A stretch of 64,000 nt of DNA from VXPQ01 sp965232485 (GTDB lineage: Bacteria > Bacteroidota > Rhodothermia > Rhodothermales > VXPQ01). The stretch's first letter is position 1. Each line of letters begins with the position of its first letter. Under the pieces are notes generated by a model that worked only from the letters and a program-made list of their open reading frames with translations, was not told the origin of the DNA and made no database searches. The DNA is taken from positions 1,364,001 to 1,428,000 of the forward strand of contig OZ246975.1 of the NCBI GenBank assembly GCA_965232485.1, given 5' to 3'. A program made the translations under genes and the position numbers. This document shows, piece after piece, positions 25,892 through 35,245 of this stretch.

Positions 25892-28800
25892 TCAGGAATG
25901 CGGCGCGCCGTCGTCGATCAAGGGAAGCCGTATCTGGAAAACAGCCCCTTGGCCAAGTTCGGTCTCGAACCCGATCGTTCCGCGCATCTCTTCGACGCTC
26001 TTCTTCACGATGGCCAACCCCAGGCCCGTACCGCTCTCCTTGGTCGAAAAGTGCGGGTCGAAAATTTTCCGGGCCGCCTCGTCCCCGATACCCGATCCGT
26101 TATCGACCACATAACTGCATGCCCATGCCTTGCCGTCCACTTCTTCTCGCCGAGTGCGCACCTCGACTTTGCCCTTTTCCGGCTCCGAGATCGCCTGGAA
26201 CGCATTTTTGATCAGATTGATGTACGCCCTCCGCAATTCCGCCCCGTCCGCATCGATCCAGAGCGGCGCGTCGGACAATGCGGATCGAACGTCGATTTCG
26301 CTCTCTTCCTGCATCAGGGAAAGCGCTTCCCGGATCACGTCGTTCATATTCATGCGCTGCATCTCGCGGGAAGGCATCCGGGCGAACGCATGAAATTCGC
26401 TGGCGATGCGGGCCAGCGAATCGATCTGCTCGATCAGCGTCGCCGTAATCCGGTCGAAAACCTGACCGAATGCGCTGCGGTCGGCGGATTCGTCGGCCCC
26501 ATCCGCAAAGGCCTGACGCAAGTGCTGCACGGACAATCTCATGGGGGTCAGCGGATTGCGTATTTCGTGCGCGACCCGCCGCGCCATCTCCCGCCACGCC
26601 AGCTGCTGTTCCTGTCGAGCCAGCTTGACGCGGGTTTCGGCCAACTGCTGCTGCATTTCATTGAAGGTTTCAACCAGCTCTCCAATCTCGTCGCGCGAAT
26701 CCACGGGAAGCATCTCGCCCAGGCGACCCACAGCGACCTCCTTCAGGCCGGATCGGAGGCGGGCGATGGGTTTCGAGATGGCGTCGGCAAGCACGGTCCC
26801 CGTCAATGCAACCAGCACCATGAGCAACAACAACGAACCAAAGAGATACGCGACGGTATCCGTGCGCTCCTCTTCAATGATTTCCTGTTCGGGCAAAATG
26901 GGCGTGGAAACGATATATCGGGGACGACCCGCCTCGCCGGGAAGCGCCTTGAAACCCGCCATATAGGTAAAACTGCCCACGCGCTCGTCGGTGAACGCAA
27001 CCCGTTCCGCATCGGCGTGCAACGCCTTGTACGCCTTGATAGGCAACCGCCGATCCACGAGCCGGTCGCGAATCAATTGCGGACGACTGAGATGGGAAAT
27101 CGTATGCCCTTCGTATATGTTCAAGTCGATGCCTACGCGCGCCGCCAGCGAATCGACCGGCATGCGGTCCAGCACGCTGGCGGGCTGTTCGCCAGGACGG
27201 GCTTCTGCCGTCAGCACCTGCTCGACGCGATCGAGGTGTCGGCGAAGCCACCGCTCCACGGATTGCCTGCTTCCCGCCGTAACCGCTTGCTCGCCCACGA
27301 CGCCCACGACGGCGATCAGAATAATCCCGATCCCGATCAGCGCGTTCAGCACCTTGTCCCGGAAACGAATATGGCGCGCGGGCAATAACCCTTGCCGGTA
27401 ACGAATCCAGACGCCGATCAGGTAGCACAGCAACCCGATCGCCAGCCCGCCCATGGTCAGGCGCAACAGGTAGTACAAGTGGTCGAAAAGCGTAACGCGA
27501 GGAGCGCGCGCAGCAAACACATGCATCGCATGCGAAGACGAAACATCCCGACGAACATAGCAGGTCTGCCAGGAACCGCCTGCCGTCCGCTCGTTCTTCC
27601 AGACGACCGGTTGACGCAACAAGGCTTGCGCCACCTCTTCCGGAAGTCGGTATCGTTCAAAATCCCGCCCGGCGCTCCGCGCCAGAAAGCCGTCCCGAAA
27701 TTCCGCGGCGGAAAACGTATCGAACAAGGCGTCGTCCGACCCGGAAGGCAATAACACGCCGGATATGAGTATGCCGCCTTCGGCCAGCGAGGCGCGCCCT
27801 CCCCTGCCCTCGGCAAACGCTTCCGCCGCCGCAAGCATGCGTACATGGCGGCTGGCGTCCAGCCCCCGGTAAAACATGGGATACAGCAGAAAGGTCACCA
27901 GAAAAATCAACGGAAAGAGATTCCGGATCAGGGCCAGATCCATCCGCCGAATCGACCGCAACAGAACCAGGCTCGCCAGTCCGAAAACAGCGGCGAGCAT
28001 ATATCCCGGCACGGCCGCCGGCAGCACGTCCCCGATCGGAGTCCACGCATACAAGAGCGCAACCGGCGCAACCACGGAAACGGCGCCCAGAATCGCTGAC
28101 GTCCAGGGCGCCGTCGTCAGCGGCAATTGGCGCAGCGCTTCGGCGATCGCTACCCGCGCCACGCCCACGGCGATCAGCATTACTCCGATCTGCATGAGCA
28201 CAAGGCTGCAAAAAACCACCAGCAGGTGCAGATCGGGAATAAGTCCTTCCTTGGCGAAAAAGTCGAACGAGCTATCCAGCGCGATATGCCGCGTCGCAAG
28301 CGCCGCCGCCAACGTCAGGCCGGTCAGGATCGCCGTACAGGCCGCCGCCATGCCGACAAAAGCCGCCCGCGACCCGGTTCGGGAACCAGCAAGGCGGACT
28401 CGTACGCGCTGCAGCGTAACGATCCATTCCAGAAACGCGCCGGCGAAGGCGGCCAGAAACAGAATGGAGATCAGGAATTCGCCCGTCGCGCCAAGCAATC
28501 CCCCAAACAAGTCCGACGAAAGATGGGCGGGATCGAAAAGCGGGGCCAGCGGCGTTTTGCCTTGTTGCCAGCGAGACGGGACATGCAACGTCAGGAGGAC
28601 AAAGCGAATCGACCATAAGTACGCGGCCATAAACGCGAAACAGCCAAATAAAACCCACCATTGACGGCGGTCGGGCTCCGCCAGCAAACGCCGGAGCTCC
28701 CGGCGATACAGGCGCCATACGCCCCCAAGGGTCCAGAACAAAAACAAGGTCGTCCAGAGCGCCATGAGATGGTTCGGGAGCACGGCGGCCAGTTCGGTCA

Positions 28801-29536
28801 TTTGCCGTACGGAAGGCGCATCTATCGTAACCATGCCCAGCGCCGCGCCGTCCGCGCCCTTCAGCAACCGCACCGAAGAAGCCGGAGCGCCCGACGGCGC
28901 GTCAAAGGTCCATTCGACAGGCAATTTCGCCAATCTTCGCCATTTGGGCACCAGACTTACGTCCTTGATGTATTCGTTGTGCACCGGCGGAGCGTAGCCC
29001 ACCAGGCGCATGGCCCGAACCATGCCCAGCGTGCGGCCGTCGCGCAGAACCGGGCGCCAAACCACCGCGGCCTGCCGGAACGCGCCGTCCTGCGCAATGC
29101 TCGCGTGCACTCCGGCGGGAAAATCAGGCGCCGCGGGCGCCGCATCCATGGGCATGCTGAACCCGTTCCAGGCCGCCAGTTCCATGTCCGCGGCGTACAA
29201 CTCCACCGATGTCCCGTAGGGGACCTTCAGGTCGGAAAAATAATGTGCGAGCGACGCCGAATCGGTTTTCTGCGCATCCAGCGCCTCAATGACCGCCGAG
29301 GCCGAGGCAATGCGCCCGGCGCGCTCGACAAGATCGCTTTGCAACGCCCCGAAATCGCGCGCAATGCGGTCAAGCGCCGCCGAGACCACTTTTTCGCGGT
29401 GCGCCTCGGGATTCTGCTGGATCTCAGCAAGACGGGCCTCGCGGACCGCCCACGTAAGCGGAATCAACGCAAGAAGCCCTCCGGCTATCGCCAGAAAGCG
29501 AAGGAGCCGCCCTCGAAACGAAAAGCGTTTTTTCAT
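25892..29536 (-). CDS. Large NtrY-like membrane sensor histidine kinase
   Basis: A 1214-aa sensor kinase. Start MKKRFSFRGRLLRFLAIAGG (ATG 29534-29536) with TM1; a non-cytoplasmic sensor region of about 200 residues follows, then a multi-spanning membrane segment (roughly residues 240-600), a second non-cytoplasmic region, a HAMP-like segment (ISKPIARLRSGLKEVAVGRL) and a HisKA domain with phospho-acceptor His in REMARRVAHEIRNPLTPMRL. The HATPase boxes are NLIKNAFQAI, VDNGSGIGD and HFSTKESGTGLGLAIVKK. The kinase half resembles NtrY. No response regulator is adjacent, so the partner is unknown. The open frame continues upstream to 29650 into a MITE, but that part is element sequence. Both sensor parts are unusually large for the family. 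Confidence 0.9.
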   Translation of the reverse strand: MKKRFSFRGRLLRFLAIAGGLLALIPLTWAVREARLAEIQQNPEAHREKVVSAALDRIARDFGALQSDLVERAGRIASASAVIEALDAQKTDSASLAHYFSDLKVPYGTSVELYAADMELAAWNGFSMPMDAAPAAPDFPAGVHASIAQDGAFRQAAVVWRPVLRDGRTLGMVRAMRLVGYAPPVHNEYIKDVSLVPKWRRLAKLPVEWTFDAPSGAPASSVRLLKGADGAALGMVTIDAPSVRQMTELAAVLPNHLMALWTTLFLFWTLGGVWRLYRRELRRLLAEPDRRQWWVLFGCFAFMAAYLWSIRFVLLTLHVPSRWQQGKTPLAPLFDPAHLSSDLFGGLLGATGEFLISILFLAAFAGAFLEWIVTLQRVRVRLAGSRTGSRAAFVGMAAACTAILTGLTLAAALATRHIALDSSFDFFAKEGLIPDLHLLVVFCSLVLMQIGVMLIAVGVARVAIAEALRQLPLTTAPWTSAILGAVSVVAPVALLYAWTPIGDVLPAAVPGYMLAAVFGLASLVLLRSIRRMDLALIRNLFPLIFLVTFLLYPMFYRGLDASRHVRMLAAAEAFAEGRGGRASLAEGGILISGVLLPSGSDDALFDTFSAAEFRDGFLARSAGRDFERYRLPEEVAQALLRQPVVWKNERTAGGSWQTCYVRRDVSSSHAMHVFAARAPRVTLFDHLYYLLRLTMGGLAIGLLCYLIGVWIRYRQGLLPARHIRFRDKVLNALIGIGIILIAVVGVVGEQAVTAGSRQSVERWLRRHLDRVEQVLTAEARPGEQPASVLDRMPVDSLAARVGIDLNIYEGHTISHLSRPQLIRDRLVDRRLPIKAYKALHADAERVAFTDERVGSFTYMAGFKALPGEAGRPRYIVSTPILPEQEIIEEERTDTVAYLFGSLLLLMVLVALTGTVLADAISKPIARLRSGLKEVAVGRLGEMLPVDSRDEIGELVETFNEMQQQLAETRVKLARQEQQLAWREMARRVAHEIRNPLTPMRLSVQHLRQAFADGADESADRSAFGQVFDRITATLIEQIDSLARIASEFHAFARMPSREMQRMNMNDVIREALSLMQEESEIDVRSALSDAPLWIDADGAELRRAYINLIKNAFQAISEPEKGKVEVRTRREEVDGKAWACSYVVDNGSGIGDEAARKIFDPHFSTKESGTGLGLAIVKKSVEEMRGTIGFETELGQGAVFQIRLPLIDDGAPHS

Positions 29537-29619
29537 GGTGGACCTGGTCTGACTGGGCGCGGCGAAAGCATAATACGGAGGGGCGTAAAACTTGACAAAT
29601 CTCTTTGCGGGCGCGTACG

Positions 29620-29783
29620 GGATACGCTGAATCAAGTCCGCAAAGCGCAAAGGCTACGAAGGGCGCGCGGCCTCCGCGATGGCCCGAAACCACCGTGTTT
29701 TCCGCTGGTTTCAACGATGCCATCACGATGTTCTGTGCGCCCGAACGCGACGCGCTGAGCGAAGTGGTTTGATCAGAGCATCC
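29620..29783. mobile_element. MITE copy with internal deletion (164 bp)
   Basis: Starts GGATACGCTGAATCAAGTCC and ends TTTGATCAGAGCATCC. Compared with the 255-bp copies it lacks the central inverted-repeat region but keeps GATGGCCCGAAACCACCGTG and TTTCAACGATGCCATCACG. It fills the gap between the divergent histidine kinase and susC-like genes. No target duplication is visible. Confidence 0.75.
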
Positions 29784-29864
29784 TGTGCTTCGCGCCAGAC
29801 CGGCGCGACGTCGTACATACGACGGGGCCGCCGCCGAAACATCATGCAATTATATTACGTATAC

Positions 29865-32800
29865 ATGGGTAGCCTCCTGAAAACATTACGGACTGCGCGC
29901 CTGGCGTTATGGTTATTCCTGGCGCTGCCGGTCACGGCGAGCGCGCAACAGATAACCATATCCGGCGTCGTAACGGACGACGACGCAGAAGCGCTTGTCG
30001 GGGCCAATGTATTCATATCCGATTGGCTGCTTGGCGCGTCGACCGACCTTGAAGGCCGTTATTCGTTCGAAGCGCCTTTGGAATACGCAGGGCAAGCGGT
30101 CGATCTTGCGGTGCAATATATCGGATATTCGCCCCAGATCCGGAGCATTACCGTTACGCCCCCGGAAATGACGGTCGATTTCGTGCTTGCCGCGGACCTT
30201 TTCAATCTGGACGAGGTCGTGGTGACCGGGCTCGCCGAAGCCACGCCGAAAAAGAAGCTCGCCTTCACCGTAGACCAGGTCGACAAGGACCTGGTCGCCC
30301 TTGCGCCGGCGCGCAGCCCGCTTCACGGCTTGCACGGGAAGGTGGCGGGCGCCAGCGTGATTGCCCAAAGCGGGCAGCCGGGCGACGGCATTTCCGTGCG
30401 CTTGCGCGGGTCCACCAGCATTACGGGAAGCGCCCAACCGCTCTACATCGTCGATGGCGTGGCGCTCGGAGCCAGCCAGGTAGACATTGACGCGCTGGAT
30501 ATAGAAAGCATAGAGATCGTCAAGGGCGCTTCCGCATCGTCGCTGTACGGATCCCGCGCTCAGAACGGGGTCATCCGCATTTCGACCCGCCGAGGCGCAC
30601 AGATCCCTATCCACGAGACGCGCGTGACGATTCGCAACGAGATGGGGATTAATTTCGGGATGCAAAAATTCGCGCCCAATAATTCGCACAATTACCGGAT
30701 GAACGCCGCCGGAACTTCTTTTGTGGACGCCGCCGGACAGGATATTCCCTATAGCTCCGCGACCGTCGTCGACGGAAATACAACAGTGTCTTTTTTCGAC
30801 AACCCCTATCCCGGAGTCACCTATAATGCGTTCGACGAATTTTTCGATCCCGGCAATACATGGACCAATTCCATTGCCATACGTCGCAATGGAGAAGCGG
30901 CCAATTTTTTATTTTCCTTCGCGAATTTCCGGGAAGAAGGCGTCATCGCCGGGCAAAAAGGATATGACAGGAAAAGCGTTCGGTTTAATCTGGATCATCG
31001 CATGAAAAACACGTTGTCTACTTCGATTTCAAGTTTTTATTCGACGTCTACGCGCGATGCGCCGAACAACATAGATATAAATCCATTCTTCGGCATTATG
31101 TTTACGAGCCCTGCGGCGAGCCTTGCGGAACGGGACGAAAAGGGCGAACTCAAGGTGCGCGCGGATCCCTTGTCGCTGGAAGAAAACCCGCTCTATGTGA
31201 TTGAGAATGTCGATCAATTTCAAAAGCGCGCCCGCGTATACGGCAACGTACGGAACCGTTGGGAGCCGGCACACTGGTTCGACGTCGAAACGAATGTCAG
31301 TTTCGACCGCTCGGATCGCGATGGCCTCGAATTTTACGACAAGGGATATCAACAAATTAGCGGCAATAGCAAGGAATCGGGAGAAATAGATCGAGATAAC
31401 GCCGTCACGTCGGCCCTGAACGCCGACGTGACGGGATCTTTCCGGAAGCAATTCGACCGCCTCGTCGCCCGAACCCAGTTTCGCTGGGCGACGGAGGCCT
31501 TCAGCGAGCGAGGAGAATTCATCAGCGGCAGAGGATTGGCGGCCACGGGCATTTCGGACCTTTCCAATGTGAACACCGACGATAAATTCATCAGCTCCAG
31601 CAGTTCGACGATTCGTTCCCAGGGTTTTTACGCCATAGCAGGAGCAGATTACGCCGACCGCTACATTGCGGACGCGCTGGTCCGCCGCGACGGAAGTTCG
31701 CTTTTCGGCGCCGAGGAGCGATGGCAAACCTATTTTCGGATCAGCGGCGCCTACCGCCTGTCAGAAGAAACCTGGTGGCCCGCCCGAAAGGCGCTTCCCG
31801 AATTCAAGCTTCGCGCTTCGTACGGGACCGCCGGCGCGCGACCCTGCTTTCAGTGCCAGTACGAAACGTTTTTTCTTTCCAATGGACAGTTGACGAAATC
31901 GACCCTGGGGAATAGCCTGCTGAAGCCCGAATTGCAGAAAGAAACCGAAGCAGGAATGGAATTTTCCGTTTGGAGCAGGGCGTTTCTGGAGCTGGTCTAT
32001 GCGCGTTCCAGAGTAGAAGATCAGTTGTTGCTCGTTCCCTTGTCCGCCTCCACGGGTTATTCGGGGCAATGGCGAAACGCAGGAACCCTCGAATCCAATA
32101 CGATAGAAGCTTCTCTCCGTACGTCGCTGTTCCGAAATGCTTCCGCCAGTCTGGACATAGGCGTCGTCTTTGATCGCACGCGCCAGCGAATCGCCGAATT
32201 CGAGCCGCCGCCGTTCCGGGGCGGTCCCATGAACGCCTTCTACATTCGCGAAGGAGAAATACTGGGGGCCATGTACGGGGACAAATTCCTGACGGACATG
32301 GACGAACTGCCCTCGGGCGTTGCGAAAGATCAGTTCCAGGTCAACGACGACGGCTACGTAGTATGGGTCGGTTCGGAAAACGCCTGGATGGACGGCATAG
32401 CCGGCAATCTTTGGGGAACCGAAAGCGAAGCCATGACGACGCCCTGCGGCCAAACAGCCTACGGATGGGGCATGCCCATTCTGTTCGAAAACGAGGAATG
32501 CGTCGCCTTCGCCCGCATCGGCAATACGCTCCCGGACTACAATCTCGGGCTGAACGCTACCGTACGCTGGCGCGGCCTCACCGCGTATATGCTCTGGAAT
32601 GCGCAGATAGGCGGGAATATCTACAATGCCACCGCCCAGTGGGCCTACCGGGATAATCGGCATCGGGATCAGGACCAGGCGGGCAAATCCGACGCACGCA
32701 AGAAGACCGCCAACTACATGCAGGCGCTCTACCATGTGAATGGCGCGAATAATCACTTCGTAGAAGACGGCGACTACATAAAATTGCGGGAATTTACGTT

Positions 32801-33047
32801 GGAATATTCCCTCGACAAGCAGCGACTTGCGCGCCTGTTCGGAAATGCTTTCGGACTCCATCGACTGCGTCTGGGCGTCACCGGGCGCAATCTCTTCACC
32901 TTTACGAAATATTCGGGGTTCGACCCCGAAACCGGCCGAACCAGCGCAAACGCTACGGTTGGCGGGGACGCCTCCTTGTTTCGCGTGGATCAGTTTCGCT
33001 ATCCGAACTTCCGAACCGTCACTGGCAGGATCACCCTTGATTTTTGA
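29865..33047 (+). CDS. SusC/RagA-family TonB-dependent outer-membrane receptor
   Basis: Outer-membrane importer of the SusCD type. The start was set at 29865 (MGSLLKTLRTARLALWLFLA, signal peptide ending TASAQ); an ATG at 29844 adds 7 residues. Then come a carboxypeptidase-regulatory-like domain (ISGVVTDDDAEALVGANVFI), the plug (LDEVVVTGLAEATPKK, PLYIVDGVALGASQVDIDAL, GSRAQNGVIRISTRRG) and the long beta barrel ending in the aromatic GRITLDF. The 1060-aa length is normal. It is followed at once by its SusD partner. Substrate unknown; no glycosidase or peptidase gene is adjacent. The MITE at 29620-29783 occupies its upstream region. Confidence 0.93.
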   Translation: MGSLLKTLRTARLALWLFLALPVTASAQQITISGVVTDDDAEALVGANVFISDWLLGASTDLEGRYSFEAPLEYAGQAVDLAVQYIGYSPQIRSITVTPPEMTVDFVLAADLFNLDEVVVTGLAEATPKKKLAFTVDQVDKDLVALAPARSPLHGLHGKVAGASVIAQSGQPGDGISVRLRGSTSITGSAQPLYIVDGVALGASQVDIDALDIESIEIVKGASASSLYGSRAQNGVIRISTRRGAQIPIHETRVTIRNEMGINFGMQKFAPNNSHNYRMNAAGTSFVDAAGQDIPYSSATVVDGNTTVSFFDNPYPGVTYNAFDEFFDPGNTWTNSIAIRRNGEAANFLFSFANFREEGVIAGQKGYDRKSVRFNLDHRMKNTLSTSISSFYSTSTRDAPNNIDINPFFGIMFTSPAASLAERDEKGELKVRADPLSLEENPLYVIENVDQFQKRARVYGNVRNRWEPAHWFDVETNVSFDRSDRDGLEFYDKGYQQISGNSKESGEIDRDNAVTSALNADVTGSFRKQFDRLVARTQFRWATEAFSERGEFISGRGLAATGISDLSNVNTDDKFISSSSSTIRSQGFYAIAGADYADRYIADALVRRDGSSLFGAEERWQTYFRISGAYRLSEETWWPARKALPEFKLRASYGTAGARPCFQCQYETFFLSNGQLTKSTLGNSLLKPELQKETEAGMEFSVWSRAFLELVYARSRVEDQLLLVPLSASTGYSGQWRNAGTLESNTIEASLRTSLFRNASASLDIGVVFDRTRQRIAEFEPPPFRGGPMNAFYIREGEILGAMYGDKFLTDMDELPSGVAKDQFQVNDDGYVVWVGSENAWMDGIAGNLWGTESEAMTTPCGQTAYGWGMPILFENEECVAFARIGNTLPDYNLGLNATVRWRGLTAYMLWNAQIGGNIYNATAQWAYRDNRHRDQDQAGKSDARKKTANYMQALYHVNGANNHFVEDGDYIKLREFTLEYSLDKQRLARLFGNAFGLHRLRLGVTGRNLFTFTKYSGFDPETGRTSANATVGGDASLFRVDQFRYPNFRTVTGRITLDF

Positions 33048-33066
33048 TATGGATAACGTATGCGAC

Positions 33067-34761
33067 ATGAACGCGTTGCGCAAAATACGCTCCTCCGCGC
33101 TGGCCTTCGCACTGGTCTTCGCATGGACAGGGTGCGCAGACCTGGTGGTCGAGAACGACAACAGTCCCGACGCCAGCCAGGTCCTGGCTGATCCCAACGA
33201 CGTGACCAATCTCGTCGGGAGCTCCTTCCTCGATTTCTGGCGCGCCAACGTATGGGCCAACGGACAAATGCCCCTCACCGCCATCGCAGACGAATATTCC
33301 TTTTCGTGGGGCAATTTCGCCGGGCGGTATCTCTCGTCGGAACCCCGCGTCGCTTTCGACAACAGCCCGACATTCCGCTACGCCGAAGCCATGAAAGCGC
33401 CGTGGGACAATAACTATCTGGCTATTTCGAATACGTCGGACGCGCTGGCTATCATCAACGAGGACGAGTCGGCGTTCGAAGACGTCGCCAAACTCAAGGC
33501 TTTCGCCAAGTTTATCCAGGGCCTGTCTCACGGCTACGTTGCGCTGCGCTACGACCAGGGTTTTACGGTGGACGAAGATTCGGATCTGACCGGACTGACG
33601 TTAAAGCCCTACCCGGAAGTCATGGCTTTTGCGCTGCAAAAACTGGAAGATTCGATCGCCATAGCGAACGCCAATTCCTTCGCGATTCCCGCGGCAGACG
33701 ACTGGATATTCGGACTTACGGTCACCAACGAAGACCTGGCCCGACTGGCTCATTCGTTCATGGCGCGGTTCATCGCCTCGGTCGGACGCTGGCCCGCCGA
33801 GCGGGCAACCGCCGACTGGGCCGCGGTAATCCGACATGCCGAGCAGGGCATTACGGAGGACTGGGCTCCCATAGGAAACGATTCCGGCGCACTCGAATGG
33901 GATCCGACGAAGGCGTGGGGACAAGAAGGGGTCTCCTGGTCGCGCGCGGATTATCGCACGATCGGTCCGGCAGACGACTCGGGAGGATTTCAGAACTGGC
34001 TCGACACGCCGGTTGCAGACCGCAACGTGTTCGACATCTATACTTCGGACAGGCGTATCGTGGGGCCGGAAAACGGGATGGAAACCATCGTGGCGGGCGA
34101 ACAGCGGGAACGGGCGGGCGCGCACGTCGCCGGGACCGTACTGACCTACCCGCGCAATAGCGGAACCGATTTCGAATACTGGGGCGTTCCGGGCCCTTTT
34201 CCGCCTTCCCGAGGCACGTACCACTATTCGTCTCATACCCATAAGCGATACCGCGCCTATCTGGACAACGGCAACAACGGCCCCATGGTGCAATTCAAGG
34301 TAACGGAGCTGGACATGCTTGTAGCGGAGGGGTTGTTGCGAACCGGAGGAAGCGCCGCGCGCGCAGCCGAGCTGATCAACAAAACGCGCGTGGAGCGAGG
34401 CCAAATGAATCCGGCTTCCGCTTCGGACCCCGTCGGCAGTCCCGACGACGAACAGAGCTCCGCGGACGCCGCCAGTTTATGGGCGAAACTCAAGCACGAA
34501 AAAAATATCGAATGCTATCTGGCCGCGGCCGGCAGAGCGTACTTCGACAAGCGAGGCTGGGGAGACCTGACGACCGGAACGCCCGTACATTTCGCCGTGC
34601 CGGGCGGCGAACTGGAAGTGCTCGAAATGCCCATTTACACCCTGGGCGGCGTGGGCGGAGAGGACGCTGCTTCCAAGGCTGGGCGTTCCGGCGCGCGCCC
34701 GGGCAACAACCGCCCCAGGCGCCCTTCCGCCGCATTGCAGTCGGGAGCGGACGCGTCATGA
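33067..34761 (+). CDS. SusD/RagB-family surface nutrient-binding lipoprotein
   Basis: Partner of the upstream SusC-like receptor: a surface-exposed, mostly helical substrate-binding lid. The product is 564 aa from ATG 33067 (MNALRKIRSSALAFALVFAW, lipobox WTGC); an ATG at 33049, one base after the susC stop, is an alternative. TPR-like helices such as VAKLKAFAKFIQGLSHGYVA and LARLAHSFMARFIASVGR, and the C-terminal RVERGQ and KLKHEKNIECY segments, fit the family. The last about 35 residues after MPIYTLGG are Arg/Pro/Ala-rich and not SusD-like, so the native 3' end may have been altered next to MITE-derived DNA. Confidence 0.88.
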   Translation: MNALRKIRSSALAFALVFAWTGCADLVVENDNSPDASQVLADPNDVTNLVGSSFLDFWRANVWANGQMPLTAIADEYSFSWGNFAGRYLSSEPRVAFDNSPTFRYAEAMKAPWDNNYLAISNTSDALAIINEDESAFEDVAKLKAFAKFIQGLSHGYVALRYDQGFTVDEDSDLTGLTLKPYPEVMAFALQKLEDSIAIANANSFAIPAADDWIFGLTVTNEDLARLAHSFMARFIASVGRWPAERATADWAAVIRHAEQGITEDWAPIGNDSGALEWDPTKAWGQEGVSWSRADYRTIGPADDSGGFQNWLDTPVADRNVFDIYTSDRRIVGPENGMETIVAGEQRERAGAHVAGTVLTYPRNSGTDFEYWGVPGPFPPSRGTYHYSSHTHKRYRAYLDNGNNGPMVQFKVTELDMLVAEGLLRTGGSAARAAELINKTRVERGQMNPASASDPVGSPDDEQSSADAASLWAKLKHEKNIECYLAAAGRAYFDKRGWGDLTTGTPVHFAVPGGELEVLEMPIYTLGGVGGEDAASKAGRSGARPGNNRPRRPSAALQSGADAS

Positions 34762-34769
34762 TTCAAGGG

Positions 34770-34930
34770 CGCGCGGCGGACGCCTTTCGGGAGGCAGACA
34801 GGCGCGCGCCGGCTGTGTCGTTAACCTTAGGAAGCTCTGATTATGCGGCCCGCCGCCTGCGCTGCTTCGTCACGCCTTGCCGACGCGCGTCGCTCGGCCT
34901 CTAACCTTTGCGGGCTTAATCAGAGCATCC
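34770..34930. mobile_element. MITE-related segment and short derivative after susD
   Basis: 34830-34930 starts GGAAGCTCTGATTATGCGGC and ends CTTAATCAGAGCATCC; it joins a terminal repeat directly to the right half of the element (about 101 bp). The preceding bases (GCCTTTCGGGAGGCAGACAG, GGCTGTGTCGTT) match the left interior of the full element, so the pair looks like one element with a nested or rearranged end. Flanks CTTA/TTAA are an imperfect duplication. Confidence 0.65.
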
Positions 34931-35029
34931 TTAAAGCTCGATCACCGCGATGCGCTCGTGAACGATGGAACCATAACGCCCTTTACGCATGAAAACGAGA
35001 CAATTTCACTCAGCAGCTCCCCTGAAATA

Positions 35030-35059
35030 TTGCGTTTAATGAACGTTCGGACGTATATT
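35030..35059 (+). promoter_or_regulatory. Possible promoter of the first Calx-beta surface protein
   Basis: TTGCGT (35030-35035), an 18-nt spacer and TATATT (35054-35059) lie in the 300-nt leader ahead of the poly-C tract and the coding region. It is only a sequence match. Confidence 0.35.
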
Positions 35060-35176
35060 GCAGCGTTTCGGGCCTTGCCGGCTGATTTGCAACCCGGCCG
35101 GAGACGCTATTCGCATGAACGATCACGATAGATGCCGAGCCATGCAACGATTTCAACGGCTTCATGACAAGGTCTG

Positions 35177-35191
35177 CCCCCCCCCCCCCCC
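35177..35191 (+). repeat. Poly-C tract of 15 bases (candidate phase-variation tract)
   Basis: An uninterrupted run of 15 C lies 54 nt before the TTG assigned as start of the Calx-beta protein. The coding frame is open from 35168 through the tract to the TTG. An ATG at 35142 would be in frame if the tract had 16 (or 13) C, and an ATG at 35164 if it had 14 or 17. At 15 C neither ATG is in frame, and the frame closes at TGA 35165-35167. Confidence 0.7.
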
Positions 35192-35245
35192 ACGCACCCT
35201 CTTCGTAGCGTCGGCCGGCGCCGCGCCGGCTCTTTATACAGAGCC

